The notes beneath the pieces were generated by a model. That model ran no database searches. It was given only the letters and a program-made list of their open reading frames with translations, and was not told the origin of the DNA. A DNA stretch of 64,000 nt, taken from Chloranthus sessilifolius (lineage: Eukaryota; Streptophyta; Magnoliopsida; Chloranthales; Chloranthaceae). Position 1 is the first letter of the stretch, and each line of letters opens with the position of its first letter. A program made the translations under genes and the position numbers. This document shows positions 23,257 through 34,959 of this stretch, piece by piece. The DNA lies in contig CM037589.1 in the NCBI GenBank assembly GCA_021018995.1, positions 10,245,001 to 10,309,000 of the forward strand, given 5' to 3'.

Positions 23257-25365
23257 GTGAGGCATAGGGACGAAGCCATGGAAAATAAAGGCACCCAAAG
23301 GATTTGAGGTGGGAAAAATCTGGAGGGTTAGTAAAGAGGATTTCATATGGTGTTTTTAGATGAAGAGTGGGTGTGGGCATACGGTTAATAAGGAATGTAG
23401 CAGTGCAAGGGCATCAAGCCAAAATGAGTCGGGTAAAGAAGCATGGTGAAGGAGGGTAATAATTGTTTCAATTAAGTGTCGGTGTTTGCGTTCGGCAACA
23501 CCATTTTGTTTAGGTGTATGAGGGCAAGTTTTTTGATGAAAGATACCATGAGAACGAAGGAACTGGCTCATGTGGTTGTTGACAAATTCGCCCCCATTAT
23601 CACTACACAACACTTTGATTTGATGAGATAATTGTTTTTCAACTAAGCATTTAAACTCAATAAATTTCGCAAGTTCCTCAGATTTATGTTTAAGTGGATA
23701 CAGCCAAACAAAGCGGCTAAAATCATCTATGAAAATTAAATAGAAGCAATAACTGCAAAAAGAAGGCACATGACATGGACCCCATACATCAGCGTGAACC
23801 AATTCTAAGGGATGATAAACACTTGTTATTGAAGAGGAAAATGACATTTTATGAGATTTGCCAACATTACATGCTTCACAAATATTATGAAAATGAGAAG
23901 AGCTAGGAACATTGTATTTGCGAGCAAGAATATTAAAACCTTCCGAAGAAGGATGACCGAGCTTGTGGTGCCAAGTTGACAAGGACAAGCGAGTGTTGTG
24001 GAATGCTTTGGAGGTGTTGCGGACCAGAATGGAGTAGAGTCTTGCGTTACATGGGCCCTGGAAGAGAATTTTGCTTGTGGCTTTGTCCTGGATACGAAAG
24101 CCATCAGAATCAAACATAAGAACACAATCATTATCACGGGCTAGTTGTTGAAAGGAGAGCAGGTTATAAGAGATGCTTGGAACATGATAAAGTTTGGAAA
24201 GTGAGAGACATTTGGAGGGTAGAGGAAGCAAACCAAAACCTTGGTGATGTATTGGAAGAGAGTGGCCATTCCCTACTTGAACTTTATCATGGCTGTGGTA
24301 GTCACCATGGATTGACATATTAGCGAGATCATTGGTGAGATGATTGCTTACACTCGTATCAACATACCAGTGAGAGTCTGGAATGGATGGAGTGGTTGCT
24401 ATGTAGGCTTGAGATTGAAAGTTGGGACGAGCAGGTGCATTGGGGCGATACCAGCAGTCATAGGCATAATGGTTACTTTTCCCACATAAGTGGCAGTAGA
24501 ATTTTGGGAAGCCACAACCGTGACCTCGATAGGAGCTCTGACCGTGACCATGATTGAGCGATTGTTGGCCATAGTTTCGACCATTGGATTTGGATCCCCG
24601 CGATATAGGAGAGGAGAAATTGTTGTGATTTGCGAAGGGAGAACGACCACCATTTGATGAGGACCCAGTAGTAGTGGTGGTGAAAGCTGTTGTAACATCA
24701 AATGAGGCGAGCTGAGGGGCCTCCATTGCGAGGTTAACTTCTTCAAAATCCAAGAGAGAATTGAGTTCACGAAGTTTGATTGGTTCGGCACGAGTTCGAA
24801 TGGTGCACTTAAATGATGAATAGGTGGAGGGCAATCCATGCAGCGTGAAGAAAACAAGATCATCTTCAGGGAGAGAGGCACCAACAACAATACGTTTGTT
24901 AGAATACTCTTTGATCTTCTTGAGATAATTGTTCATCGTGAGGTCACCTTTCTGGAGGGCATAAAGGTTGGATTTAATTTCATGGACATGAGATCGAGAT
25001 TGAGATGTGAAGTTATTAGAAAGAACGAAAAAGATTTCGAAGATTGTGGAGAGGCCAAGGGTGAGAGGAAGAACTTCGGGGAGTAGAGTAGGGACGATGC
25101 AACTGATTAAATGATTGTTAATGGTGACCCAGTTGGTGTAAGCTATATTGCTGGTGGATTTGCCAGAGGAGTCAATCAACTCTTTGGGTGGGCCCAAGAG
25201 AGTGCCATTGATATATTTGAGAAGCTTGTTCGCATGAAGGGCATGTTGGAGTTGGGTGCTCCATGCAACAAAATTGTTAAGTTTGATGATAATGAGAGAT
25301 GAGATATTAGTAATGAGGAACACGAGACCATGAGCAAAATCAGAGATCGAGGAAGAAGAATCCAT
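23257..25365 (-). pseudogene. Gag-protease-integrase of copia element IV
   Basis: The start is set at MDSSSSISDF (ATG 25365-25363), where copia Gag usually begins; an upstream ATG at 25419 would add 18 residues. Order: Gag (LNNFVAWSTQLQHALHANKL... EVNLAMEAP), zinc knuckle CHLCGKSNHYAYDC, protease WYVDTSVSNHLT (the usual DTGA/DSGA box has lost its Gly), GAG-pre-integrase (WHKLGHPSSEGF) and integrase with HADVWGP, SDNGGEF and NGVAERKHRH. The long frame ends near 23356 after a frameshift, and the typical CLYFPWLRPY segment follows in another frame just before element II. Changed protease box, frameshift and truncation make it inactive. Confidence 0.92.
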
Positions 25366-25700
25366 GGATAAGATAGTGATAGAACGAGAGATTAGGAGCA
25401 AAAGAACTGTAGAGTCCACAGAGAATAGGATTAGCGCTGGTCAGCGGCGTCTAATACCATGAAGATTTTGAGATTATGATGAATCTTCTTTTCATTATTT
25501 TCATATAATGTAAAGATTACAATATATAGTATTTGGCATAATAATCTAGAAAGCTACAAGTTGTTACAATCGAATAACAAAAGAATCCCAAGATACCAAG
25601 AAGATTGTTGATGCCGAGAGATTTCCTCAAGTGGCTTTGGATTGGCTAGGAGCAATAGCTGGGGACTGATCCAGTGTATTTCCTTTACTTTTTATAAGCG
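23257..25700 (-). mobile_element. Element IV: 5' part of a Ty1/copia retrotransposon
   Basis: Reading right to left: LTR (inner end at 25460), primer-binding site 25459-25448 (TGGTATTAGACG, like the tRNA-iMet site TGGTATCAGAGC), gag, protease and integrase. It is cut at 23257 by element II. The outer LTR end is not resolved; 25700 is an estimate. Reverse transcriptase and RNase H would lie left of the window. Confidence 0.85.
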
Positions 25701-28153
25701 TGGATGATATAATAGTTTATAACTGATTTTGTTTTTAAATTTTAAATTTATATAATTTTTAGTATTTTTTTTCGCTAGTTAAGTGAATTAATATTAAAAA
25801 AAAAAAAAACAGCAGCGAAGAATATGATAGAGTTTTGACAATGCCATCACCCCATCAAGCACATATCAAACAAAACGAATATTACATCCGAGTTACAAAA
25901 CAAGGTAGGCCAAGCTTATCGTCGTGAATCCAGATTTCGGTTCGAGGCAGCATTCCTTGATTTATGAGAAAGTGAAGCTGGCACTTAGGGAGTTGGCATA
26001 AAATGAGATCGTCTCAACTTAATATAAATTGAATTTTCAATCCTAGAATAGATTGGATGAAGAGAGTTTGACTCATCTTGTATAAAGTCAGGTAAGATTA
26101 ATGGAGTATGACCGCTAGTTTTATTAATTGGGCGATGACACTACAAAAATAGGACTATTAACAGTAGTTTTTTACAGTAAAAATTGTTGTTATTAACAAA
26201 AAAAATTATTAAGATTATTAGCGGCAATTTTTTTGTATTTCTAATAATTTTATTTTTCATCTCATTTATAGGTAATCCAAATCTTAAAAAATATAGCTCG
26301 GTGCTACAAGTCTTAAAAAATATAGCTCCGCGCTACGGAAGGAAAAAATAGACTAATTAGTGAAAATTTTAAATTGTCTAATCTATGTACTCTAATATGC
26401 ATGTTTATTGCACTTCTAATAGCCATAATTTTTTAAATGAGGCATGCATAAAATGATGAGCTGTCAGGTGAACTGATTGGATTTTGATCAAAGATGCACC
26501 ACGTGGCATATGAGAGGACTTCTTGGTTAATTATGGAAGCTCAATCTTGTAGTGCAAGAGGCCAATAATAGCTTTCACATGAAGACACCTAATTTGCAAA
26601 ATTAAAGTTATATGATCGCAACGTCGCCGCAGGTGGCAGGCACTCTATGGCTCTTCATTAAATTATCACAATGGCATTTTCAAACTAAACTCTTCCAATA
26701 TGTCTAGCCGTGTCAAATAGCTGGGACTAAACGGCCCAATTAATAATTGTGCCAAAAAAATTGCATTGAACCCAGTCTGATAAATAATACCCTAGTAGGA
26801 TCCGGCTGGTGAAAATTATTTAGCCTGACCCGGACTACATTTAGGCCAGAATTTTTACCCGACAAATGTGCATAAATGGGCCATGCCGTTCCCTTTACCC
26901 AGCCCATTTATTAGGGCCCTCCTATGCACATGGTGTAAGGGTCTGTAGTGAATTAGAGTCCAGGCTTCAACTTTGCCCAGCCGGTTTAATATAAGCGGGC
27001 CTAAATACCAGGCCCGTACCAGTGTGAAGCAGGTCAGGCTGGGCTCCGTCCACCTCGACCCATTGAGTGATTGAACCCCCTAGGTTCTAACTACAGAGTA
27101 ACATGGAAAAGGTAGTGGCAAGCTTGTCCGCATTACCTTGATCCAATCGGTGATGATGTACTGGTGACCAATTTTGGTACCACCCAACAGATATGAAGGG
27201 ATAACTTAACACGACCAATGTGTGGGAATGAGTTGGATTATAGTCAAGTTTTTTTAAAAATTCGTGAATAACTTGCGGATTTAACGTTCTACCAATAATT
27301 CGCACTTTTTTGAAAAATCTTGTTTTTTTTTTTTTAATATTCACAAATAATTTACGAATAGTTCACAAGTGATTTACTTTTTCAATAAACCGTAATTTTT
27401 AATATTTTCTTAATCTTTTTAATATATTTTTTAATTTTATTTGTTTGGATTTTTCTGTGAAACTGATCAAATTTTAATGGACTTCAACTTTTTATTATTA
27501 TTATTTATAATTCTAATTACTAGACTTTAACCTTGCGGAACTATTGCTGAACCCCGACTTGGGTGGCTGTACTACGTTTCCGAAAAAGGAAAGGCTCAAC
27601 GTGCCCCATGAGGGTGTGCTAACTACCAAGGATACCCATCAAAACGGTAACTTCTGAAGAGAAGCCAACATGCAATCCCCATTTCTTTGGAGTAGAGTGA
27701 AATAGGGACCAATCCTTTCATACGCATGCCCCACCAACCGTGACTTGTCACCTACCATTATTGTGTCCACATGGCACTAACTCCTTTGCCGCGCTGTTGA
27801 TGGCCCCATATGTAACCATAGCATCGCCACGTCCCCGTCCCCGTCCCCGTCCCCACCAATCTTCTCATGAGCCGTGATGTTTGTCACTTATACACGTCAA
27901 GATCATGAACATTGATAGACTAGTGTTCTTGAAGACAGGTACACTTACTGATTTAACATGCACAAACCATGATCTTGTCCTAGAAAATCACAACATAAAA
28001 GTAGATCATTCCTTTGGTTGGAGAGAACCCAATTAATGGCTTTTGATGACCTTTGCCTGATTAATTTCACTTCGGACGACAGATTCTGACCATCTCCCTG
28101 GCCAATCTCTGATCGTTTATAGCCACAGGACCATAACCCTGTAGCTAGCCCAC
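25460..28153. other. Intergenic region upstream of the P450, TE remnants only
   Basis: The first part is the copia IV LTR. A CACTACAAAAATAGG end at 26139, followed by AGCGGCAATTTTT, looks like a truncated CACTA-type MITE similar to that at 32856. The stretch 26700-27070 is rich in GGCCC/GGGCC words and resembles 43350-43540 and 46010-46220, possibly hAT-type repeats. A GTCCCC repeat lies at about 27831-27855. No gene seen. Confidence 0.5.
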
Positions 28154-30238
28154 ATGGATTTAAGCACATTAACCCTCGCACTTGTTTGTGTCATACTTTT
28201 CACCCTGATCCAATGCCTACAACATACCGTGAAACTGCTGAAGAGTACTCAAAGACTCCCGCCGGGACCACCAAGATTGCCCATCTTGGGCAACCTCCTC
28301 CAATTAGGCCCCCTTCCACACAAGGACCTAGCTACGTTTTGTGCCAAGTTTGGGCCACTAGTTTATCTGAGGCTTGGGAGCGTCGATGCCATTACAACTG
28401 ACGACCCTGATGTCATACGAGAAATACTCTTCCGACAAGATGATATCTTTGCATCCCGGCCCAAGACATTGGCTGCAGTCCATCTAGCCTATGGGTGTGG
28501 CGATGTGGCACTAGCCCCACTAGGCCCACATTGGAAGAGAATGAGGAGAATATGTATGGAGAACTTACTGACCACCAAGCGGCTGGAGTCATTCGCAGAC
28601 CATCGGGCCCATGAGGCCCGACACATGGTTCGAGATGTGTGGGCTCAGTCTCAAACTGGTGAGGCGGTGAATCTAAGGCAGATTTTGGGGGCGTTCTCCA
28701 TGAACAATGTGACACGAATGTTGTTAGGGAAGCAGTATTTCGGCGTTGATACGGCTGGACCCCAAGAAGCAATGGAGTTCATGCACATTACCCATGAATT
28801 GTTTTGGCTTCTGGGGTTGATCTATCTAGGGGATTATTTGCCAATTTGGAGGTGGCTAGACCCATTTGGGTGTGAGAAGAAGATGAGAGAGGTGGAGAAG
28901 AGAGTGGATGAGTTTCATATTAAAATAATTGAAGAACATAGGAAGAAGAAAGTAGATGGTGGAGAGATGGACTTTGTTGATATTCTGTTGTCTTTGCCTG
29001 GTGAAGATGGCAAGGAACATATGGATGAAGTAGAGATCAAAGCGCTTATTCAGGTCAGCTTCTTACATTTACGAAAATAATCCTAAATTGCCTTTGCCCC
29101 AGTAAGTTTTTTATTGTGTGCACACAAAACTCAAACAAAACCTTGGACATCCTATATTTAATTTTGGTGTAGGGGTAGTACAATTTTCAGGGGCAATGGA
29201 AGCACTCAAAGCTTATTAGATAAAACTAGAAAAACAGGGAGTGTCACCATTTTCAAGGCCTCAAAAGTCATTCGAACAAAACAAGAGGTCGGGTGATTTA
29301 TGATGCTGAAAAAGGTCTTAGAAAAGTCATTTAGTCAAGCTACGAGAAACATTTATAATTGAAATTATGAAAATACATTTCTACAAATGATCTAGTGTAT
29401 TTAATGAGAAGAAGGGTAATTCTATAATTTCAAGTACAAATGTTTTTTTATTTCACGTTGAAGGAATGTTTTATTTCCACTGTGAAAATCCCTTTTTTCT
29501 AAAACTTTTGAAGTTGTATAATATGCTAAGACTTTTTACAAATAATCCTTGGTTTAACTTATTATTTCACCAAGATTTGACAGATCTTTTCATCCGTAGG
29601 ACATGATTGCTGCTGCCACAGACACTTCCGCTGTAACCAATGAATGGGCAATGGCGGAGGTGATCAAGCATCCACAAGTCCTCCGTAAGATTCAAGAAGA
29701 ACTTGACTCCGTTGTGGGCATCGATCGCATGGTTAGTGAGGCAGACCTAGCCCAGCTCAACTACCTTCGGTGTGTCGTTCGCGAAACCTTCAGGATGCAC
29801 CCGGCAGGGCCCTTCCTCATTCCCCACGAATCCATACGACCAACTCAGATTTTTGGTTACCACATCCCTGCCAAGACACGTGTCTTCATCAACACGCATG
29901 CCCTGGGAAGGAACACTAACATCTGGGACGACGTCGATGAATTCCGGCCAGAGAGACATTTTCCGGGAGATGGGAGTCGAGTTGAGATAAGTCATGGAGC
30001 AGACTTTAGGATTTTGCCATTTAGCGCAGGGAAGAGAAAGTGTCCTGGTGCGCCACTGGGAGTCACCTTTGTACTGATGGCCCTGGCTCAGCTATTCCAC
30101 TGTTTTGACTGGTCCCCTCCAAAAGGGATGAGGGTCGAAGATATCGACACCGAGGAGGTTTACGGGATGACAATGCCCAAGGCGATACCGCTGATGGCTC
30201 TCGCTAGGCCGCGATTGCAACCACATATGTATTGCTGA
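28154..30238 (+). CDS. CYP703A: CYP703A-like cytochrome P450 (fatty-acid in-chain hydroxylase), two exons
   Basis: Exon 1 is 28154-29053 and exon 2 29600-30238, with a 546-bp GT-AG phase-0 intron after ALIQ; together they encode 512 residues, normal for the family. An N-terminal membrane anchor (about residues 5-22) precedes the proline hinge PPGPP (36-40). The I-helix AATDTS (305-310), ExxR (ETFR, 362-365), PERH (417-420) and heme loop FSAGKRKCPG with Cys448 are all intact. Stretches such as KTLAAVHLAYGCGDVALAP and FSMNNVTRMLLGKQ match Arabidopsis CYP703A2 and rice CYP703A3. Those ER enzymes hydroxylate lauric-type fatty acids in-chain for sporopollenin of the pollen wall and are expressed in tapetum. 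No stop or frameshift is seen, so this is probably a working single-copy gene. Promoter elements could not be assigned. Confidence 0.96.
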
Positions 30239-30856
30239 TTGAATGTGAGACTTGAAAAATGGTGCAATGGTTGTTGGGGAGGATGTTATGGACGTGTTAG
30301 GGCTATAAGCGAAATAGTAAGCAGATTATTAATAACAGATGTATATGTCTGAATAACAAGAAGAGTTCGTATATCAAGAACAGGAAGAAGCTTATGGATG
30401 ACCTTTTACCTCATCAATCCTGTCAAATTAAGGCGGACCTTCATTAATTTCAGGGTCCTCAAAATCAAAGGAAGTCAGCTTTCCATTCCTATCTACACTT
30501 CAATCAATACATATGCCCATCAATTTGAGGCTGACCCAACATTGATTCCATGGACCATACATTGATTCCAGAGGCCTGAGGCACCAATTAGACTTGGATT
30601 TCAGTATTATAACTTCAATACCATTACATCATCATCCTTCGAACATATTTGATCATCAAATATGATTGAAAGTTGAGATTAGAAACTAGTGGAAAAGGAA
30701 TTCACAAAGAACATGCGCCGCATGATAAGATCCCCCATGCAAAGCAATATATAAGAGCATTAGAATCTGCCAGACGTAGTTGCTTGATACATCAAGCACT
30801 AAGTAGTGTATTCTTTGGTTTCATCAAGGACCCTAAATTCACTCTTTACTTCAATA
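30239..30856. other. P450 downstream region
   Basis: Likely 3' untranslated sequence followed by intergenic DNA. No clear gene or element is seen. Confidence 0.4.
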
Positions 30857-31439
30857 TGGTAAATTTGGGTATCCATGTCAAAACAAATTGGCTATATATG
30901 AATGGAGGGCCTCACGATCTTATAAGAGGAGAGATGAGGTTATATATGAACAAGGTGTCAACTCAAGCACTAGTATCGGGTATCGGTCCAGGGAGGACCG
31001 ATACGAATCGGCCAATACATATTAGCCGATAACAAGTTGACTCGGTAAATAAAAAAAATAGGAGGTATGGGTCTATATGGGTTCCATATCGGCCGATACC
31101 CGATACCAAATCGCTAGTTGATAACCGATACATATCAGTTTCGGTAAAACCGAGACGTATCGCAGATATGTATCAGTATCAGCCGATATTTGATACCTTG
31201 GTTATGAATACCCGATGTGGGACTAAGCTTCAAAACCTCATGCATGTGTTGGCCAGACTGAACTCAATCATGTGGACAATTGAACTGGGTGACAGGGAGT
31301 GGAGAAATGCTTATATGATAATACCATGATAAATTTGGACATCCATCTCAAAACTAGTTGGCTATGAGTGGAGGGGTCTAGAATTTTATGAGAGGAGAGT
31401 CAAGATTATGAAAACCCGATGGAAGACTAAACTCAAACA
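30857..31439 (-). mobile_element. TRIM (miniature LTR element) with a MITE in its LTR
   Basis: Two copies of a short LTR, left from 30857 (TGGTAAATTTGGG) and right 31327-31439 (TGATAAATTTGGAC), flank an interior of about 100 bp. On the minus strand the interior starts with TGGTATTATCATATAAGC, like a tRNA-iMet primer site, and ends near a degraded purine tract. The interior (for example 'catgtgttggcc', 'gtggacaattgaactgggtg') is homologous to the TRIM at 60257, though the LTRs differ. There is no coding capacity. The left end and target duplication are not certain. Confidence 0.7.
30951..31200. mobile_element. 250-bp MITE, hAT-like, inside the TRIM
   Basis: Terminal inverted repeats CAAGGTGTCAA and, at the other end, TTGATACCTTG. 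The flanks TATATGAA and GTTATGAA agree at six of eight positions, suggesting an 8-bp target duplication as in hAT elements. The interior consists of GTATCGG/CCGATAC words in both orientations, giving a foldback. Confidence 0.7.
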
Positions 31440-32855
31440 AAATCTTCCAAAACCATAGTCACTTGGCCCTTAGTTCAATTTCCTAGACTTGGCCCATTTC
31501 AACACTCCCGCTAGTGACTTTCCTCATGTTTTTGGGGAGCCAACTGACATTTAAGCATCGAAATCATGCTTAATGATTTTATATGATTAAAGTTAAATTG
31601 TTAATCTCACACCATTGAAGTGTGATTATCATTATGCAAGGTGGTGAATATTTTGATCAATCTAAATTGTACAAATAGTAATCTAACTGTGGAATATATC
31701 TCAATCCAAAGAAACATGCCTATTTAAGTGAATATGAACCATCCTATAAGTGGAACATGCTGTATTAACACCCACATAATCTTTCTAAAAACCATTGCCT
31801 AGTTTGAATTAGGTGCAAGAGATCATTTTTCACTCTAAATTTTCACACAAGGGATCTTGAGATCATGGGTGTGCCATCAAGCGGCCAGTTTATAATTTCA
31901 TGCAGCACAAATACCAAAACAATGGCCCTACATCAAGTTTGAGCAAGATGAGGGCCATGTAATTCTGGGTTCACTCTTTTTGGAATCTATACCACATGGA
32001 ATAAAAAAATAGACCGTCTGATGCTACGCCCATGATCTTAAGATCTCTTACATGGAAGACTGGGGCCAAAAGATGATTTCTATCGTCGGATTCAAACGTT
32101 AATAAAACTACCTATGCTAATATTCTTCTGCTTCTCTTTCAAACGTTCACGAAATGAAACCAAACAAAGAAACTATCTAAACCTTTCTACATTGCAATGG
32201 AACGCTTCCGTCAGCGGGAGATGGTCATTACTCGACTGCTAAGGATACGGTGGCGGGGGAAGGAGGAGATGGTGGATCAGAGAAGGGAGGAACTCGTTTT
32301 GTTTTGCAAAGTCCCCTCTTACCAGTCCACTACTCATCTTTTCACCGCCGTAGGGGCGGGAATCGAAGGCACGTGTATGCTAATTGGCTTTAGTAGTATT
32401 TGGGATGCAACCTTGACCCGAATCCTGAAACTGAACAGAAAATCGAGCGTCCCAAAACTGACTCAGACCAACTCGAACTGAACCGATTCCATTTTGGTTT
32501 CGTTTCGTTTGAGGGGGGCAAAAAACCGAAGGGGGTATGATGAGAAAAAAAAAAAAACCAAAAAAACGAGAAAATACATTAAAAATAGAAAATACATCCC
32601 TAAGTACTCTATATAAAAATTGAATACACAGATAAAGATTGAACATGATGCAAGCAGGTAATCTATTTGGAATACTTGATTTTAATTAGGAGATAGACGC
32701 TCCTCCTGTGAGGGAGTAGATTGTGGGTTTTATTCTCGCACTCCATGCTATTTCTCACCTTGGTGTTACAAGGTGAGGGTTGAATTCTGTTAGTTAATTC
32801 TTACCGGTATAGTTGGTACTGTCTAATATTGCTCAGCAACTGTCACATGCGTATG
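31440..32855. other. Intergenic region without a recognisable gene
   Basis: A frame of 94 codons at 32197-32481 and one on the other strand show no family resemblance. Nothing else is supported. Confidence 0.4.
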
Positions 32856-33008
32856 CACTATAAAAAAATAAGATTATTAGCGGCAGCTAAAAATTGCTGC
32901 TATTAATAAAAAGTTGTCACTAATACCCTTGATGCTAATAATTTTTTATTAATAGTGACGGTTATTTACTCCAATAAATTGCCAATAATAATTTGTTTTT
33001 TCGTAGTG
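32856..33008. mobile_element. CACTA-type MITE, 153 bp
   Basis: Begins CACTATAAAAAAATAAG and ends TTTTTTCGTAGTG, so both ends read CACTA(C/T) inward. The flanks are ATG (32853-32855) and ATG (33009-33011), the 3-bp duplication expected for the CACTA superfamily. The inside has AGCGGCAG/CTGCTA words, as at 26139 and 42615. Non-coding. Confidence 0.85.
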
Positions 33009-33423
33009 ATGCATGCATGCTCCTCAGTTCTTGAGGCTGTCTCAACCAAATGGCCGTATCAAAAGAGAGTGGAGATATTGCTTTAGTAAAATTAAGAAAT
33101 AGGCTTTGAGTTCTAATCAAGCTATTACGTACCATTTTAACTCATTCTAAGCCCTTACAATCCGTGAAAACAACAAACTTGTGATGAAGTAGAAACTTAG
33201 ATGCTTAAGGCCAAAGTTAACTCTATCTATAGCTAAACATATAGTTGAGTTCTAATTCTAATTAAACCTACGGCCCAACTTAACCCCCTATAGCTATAGC
33301 TATATATGGGTTAGAAGAAGACCTCACTCGCTTTTGCACCTCGTTCCGAAAGAAGAAAATTAGTCACTTACGCTCGCGAGGAAGAAGAAAAGAAAAAAGA
33401 AGACGAGGTTAGGTTTTGGCGCT

Positions 33424-33606
33424 TTGGTGGTGGAGGAGAGCGAAAACAAGGCTGTTTTGAAAAAGAGGAAGATGACTGCCGCTATGGATCTACTCAATCG
33501 CATGCCTTCCAAAAGACATCTCAAAGAAGAGAAAGATGACACACCACTTCAACATGACGGCTGGTTAGAACTTCAGTTGGGCTTCTTTGCCACTCCTGAT
33601 TGTTAA
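33424..33606 (+). other. Possible truncated exon upstream of a TRIM-like insertion
   Basis: An open frame with a basic start (KKRKMTAAMDLLNRMPSKRH; ATG at 33472) ends at a stop created by the LTR junction at 33601. HDGWLELQLGFF is faintly reminiscent of the end of phloem-protein-2 domains (DGW-E-LGEFF). It may be a fragment of a host exon interrupted by the insertion. The call is weak. Confidence 0.25.
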
Positions 33607-33613
33607 AATAGTC

Positions 33614-33979
33614 TCACATTACCTGTGGGCTTAGAGTAAGCGACCAAGTACCATTGTATTGAAGTGCGTCATACTCTGCGTCCATAGCAGACCACCATTC
33701 AAATGATTGAAGAGCTTGCGATAAGCATGTGGGCGTGACACTAGGCACATGGAGGTTAGAATTTGGAATAGGTAAGAGTGTATGAGGAGGGTTTGAATCT
33801 GGCACATACAAATAATGGGTTGAGTGGTATGGGTAATCGGTGGGGTGGTAATGAGAGGTGTATTGTTGTGAAATTGTGGAGACCGAACATACAAGGACGA
33901 GTTGCGTAAGGGCAGTTTTACAAGCATCATAAGTATCCATGATTTTATCCTGAAATGGAAAAGTTGTCTCATCAAACAC
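33614..33979 (-). pseudogene. Copia integrase-end/reverse-transcriptase-start fragment
   Basis: Starts FDETTFPF, the usual end of copia integrase, then a Ser/Thr/Pro/Tyr-rich linker, then LSQALQSFEWWSAMDAEYDALQYNGTWSL, the beginning of copia reverse transcriptase. The fragment has no catalytic residues. It meets a plus-strand copia fragment head to head at about 33960-33980. Confidence 0.85.
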
Positions 33980-34688
33980 TACGTGGCGAGAGACAAAAAC
34001 ACATCCTGTGGTATACTGATAGTGGTACCACTGACCACATCAATGCTGATCTCAATAGCCTGTCTCTGCAAGTTGAGTATAATGGCAATGACAATATGGC
34101 AGTAGGTAACGGTTTATGTTTTTCCATATCTCATATTGGTTCTAGCATTGTTTCCAATTCTACATCTCATTTTAAACTTACTAAGATTCTCCACTAGCCA
34201 TCAACTGGTGCTAATCTACTTTCCATTCATCTCTTTTCTTTTAATAACAACAGTTATTTTATATTTACTCCTAATTCTTTTTTTTGTGAAGGGCTTAGAA
34301 ACGGGTAAATCTCTTTTGCTAGGGCGGAGTGAATATGGTCTTTGTCCTATCCATCTTCAAAAAAATAACTTCAGTAGTTCTATTGCTCTCTATGTCGAAC
34401 ACATTGCTTCATCTACTTGGCATCTTTGTCTTAGACATCCTTCCGTTCCTATTCTTCAATACTTGAGTGACACATGTGCAATTTCAATCAAAGGCGCTAC
34501 TAATCAAAGTCTCTGCGAAGCATGTCAAATGGGAAAAAAGTGAACAACTTCCTTTTTCTTCTTCTATTTCTACGTCTCATTTTCCTCTTCAAATAATATA
34601 TTATGATGTTTGGATGTCACCAATGCCTTACTTTAGTGGATATTGTTACTATGTCATTTTTATTGATGACTTTTCTCGTTTTATGTAG
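33955..34688 (+). pseudogene. Copia protease/pre-integrase/integrase-start fragment
   Basis: Includes LWYTDSGTTDHIN (protease active site DSGT), a pre-integrase part (WHLCLRHPSVPILQYL, SLCEACQMGKK) and the integrase start IIYYDVWMSP...YYVIFIDDFSRFM, scattered over three frames with several stops. It belongs upstream of the 33614-33979 segment in a normal element but lies in inverted orientation beside it. Confidence 0.85.
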
Positions 34689-34825
34689 TATCAGAGTATG
34701 TATTTCTCCACTTCACATCATCCAATTTAATTATCCACTTGATTTGGCTTGACTTCATCCCACCAACACATACGGGGGCATGTTAAAATAGTCCCACATT
34801 ATCTGTGAGCTTGGTGGTCTTGGAC

Positions 34826-34959
34826 CACTACGTCAAAATGAGGAATATACGACTATAGCAATAGAAAATAAACCACGGCTTAAAAGAGCAGTGGAATATT
34901 CCACCGCTTGAAATAGTAGTTTAAGTTACAAAACAATGGTTTTATAACTTAAAATAGTG
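34826..34959. mobile_element. Possible CACTA-type MITE, 134 bp
   Basis: CACTACGTCAAAATGAGG at one end and ACTTAAAATAGTG at the other give CACTA-like ends. The flanking triplets (GAC, TCA) do not match, so no target duplication supports it. Confidence 0.3.

Larger units (their letters stand above)
33601..34828 (+). mobile_element. TRIM-like element holding rearranged copia fragments
   Basis: TGTTAAAATAGTCTCACATTA at 33601 and TGTTAAAATAGTCCCACATTA at 34781 are matching LTR starts. Directly before the second are a primer-site-like TAGTATCAGAG (34686-34696), an interior ('cacttgatttggcttgac', 'ccaacacata') and a CGGGGGCA tract. This interior is homologous to that of the TRIM at 60257. Between the first 36 bp of the left LTR and the primer site lie about 1 kb of copia-derived coding sequence in two orientations. 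The right LTR breaks off near 34828. Whether the copia pieces were captured or inserted later is open. Confidence 0.6.

Noticed and set aside
24399..24890. 163-codon and 103-codon minus-strand frames inside copia IV
   Set aside because: They overlap the 687-codon copia Gag-Pol frame in another phase; shadows of the real frame.
28114..28123. TTTATAG as TATA box of the P450
   Set aside because: Only about 30 bp before the start codon, which would leave almost no leader; not supported.
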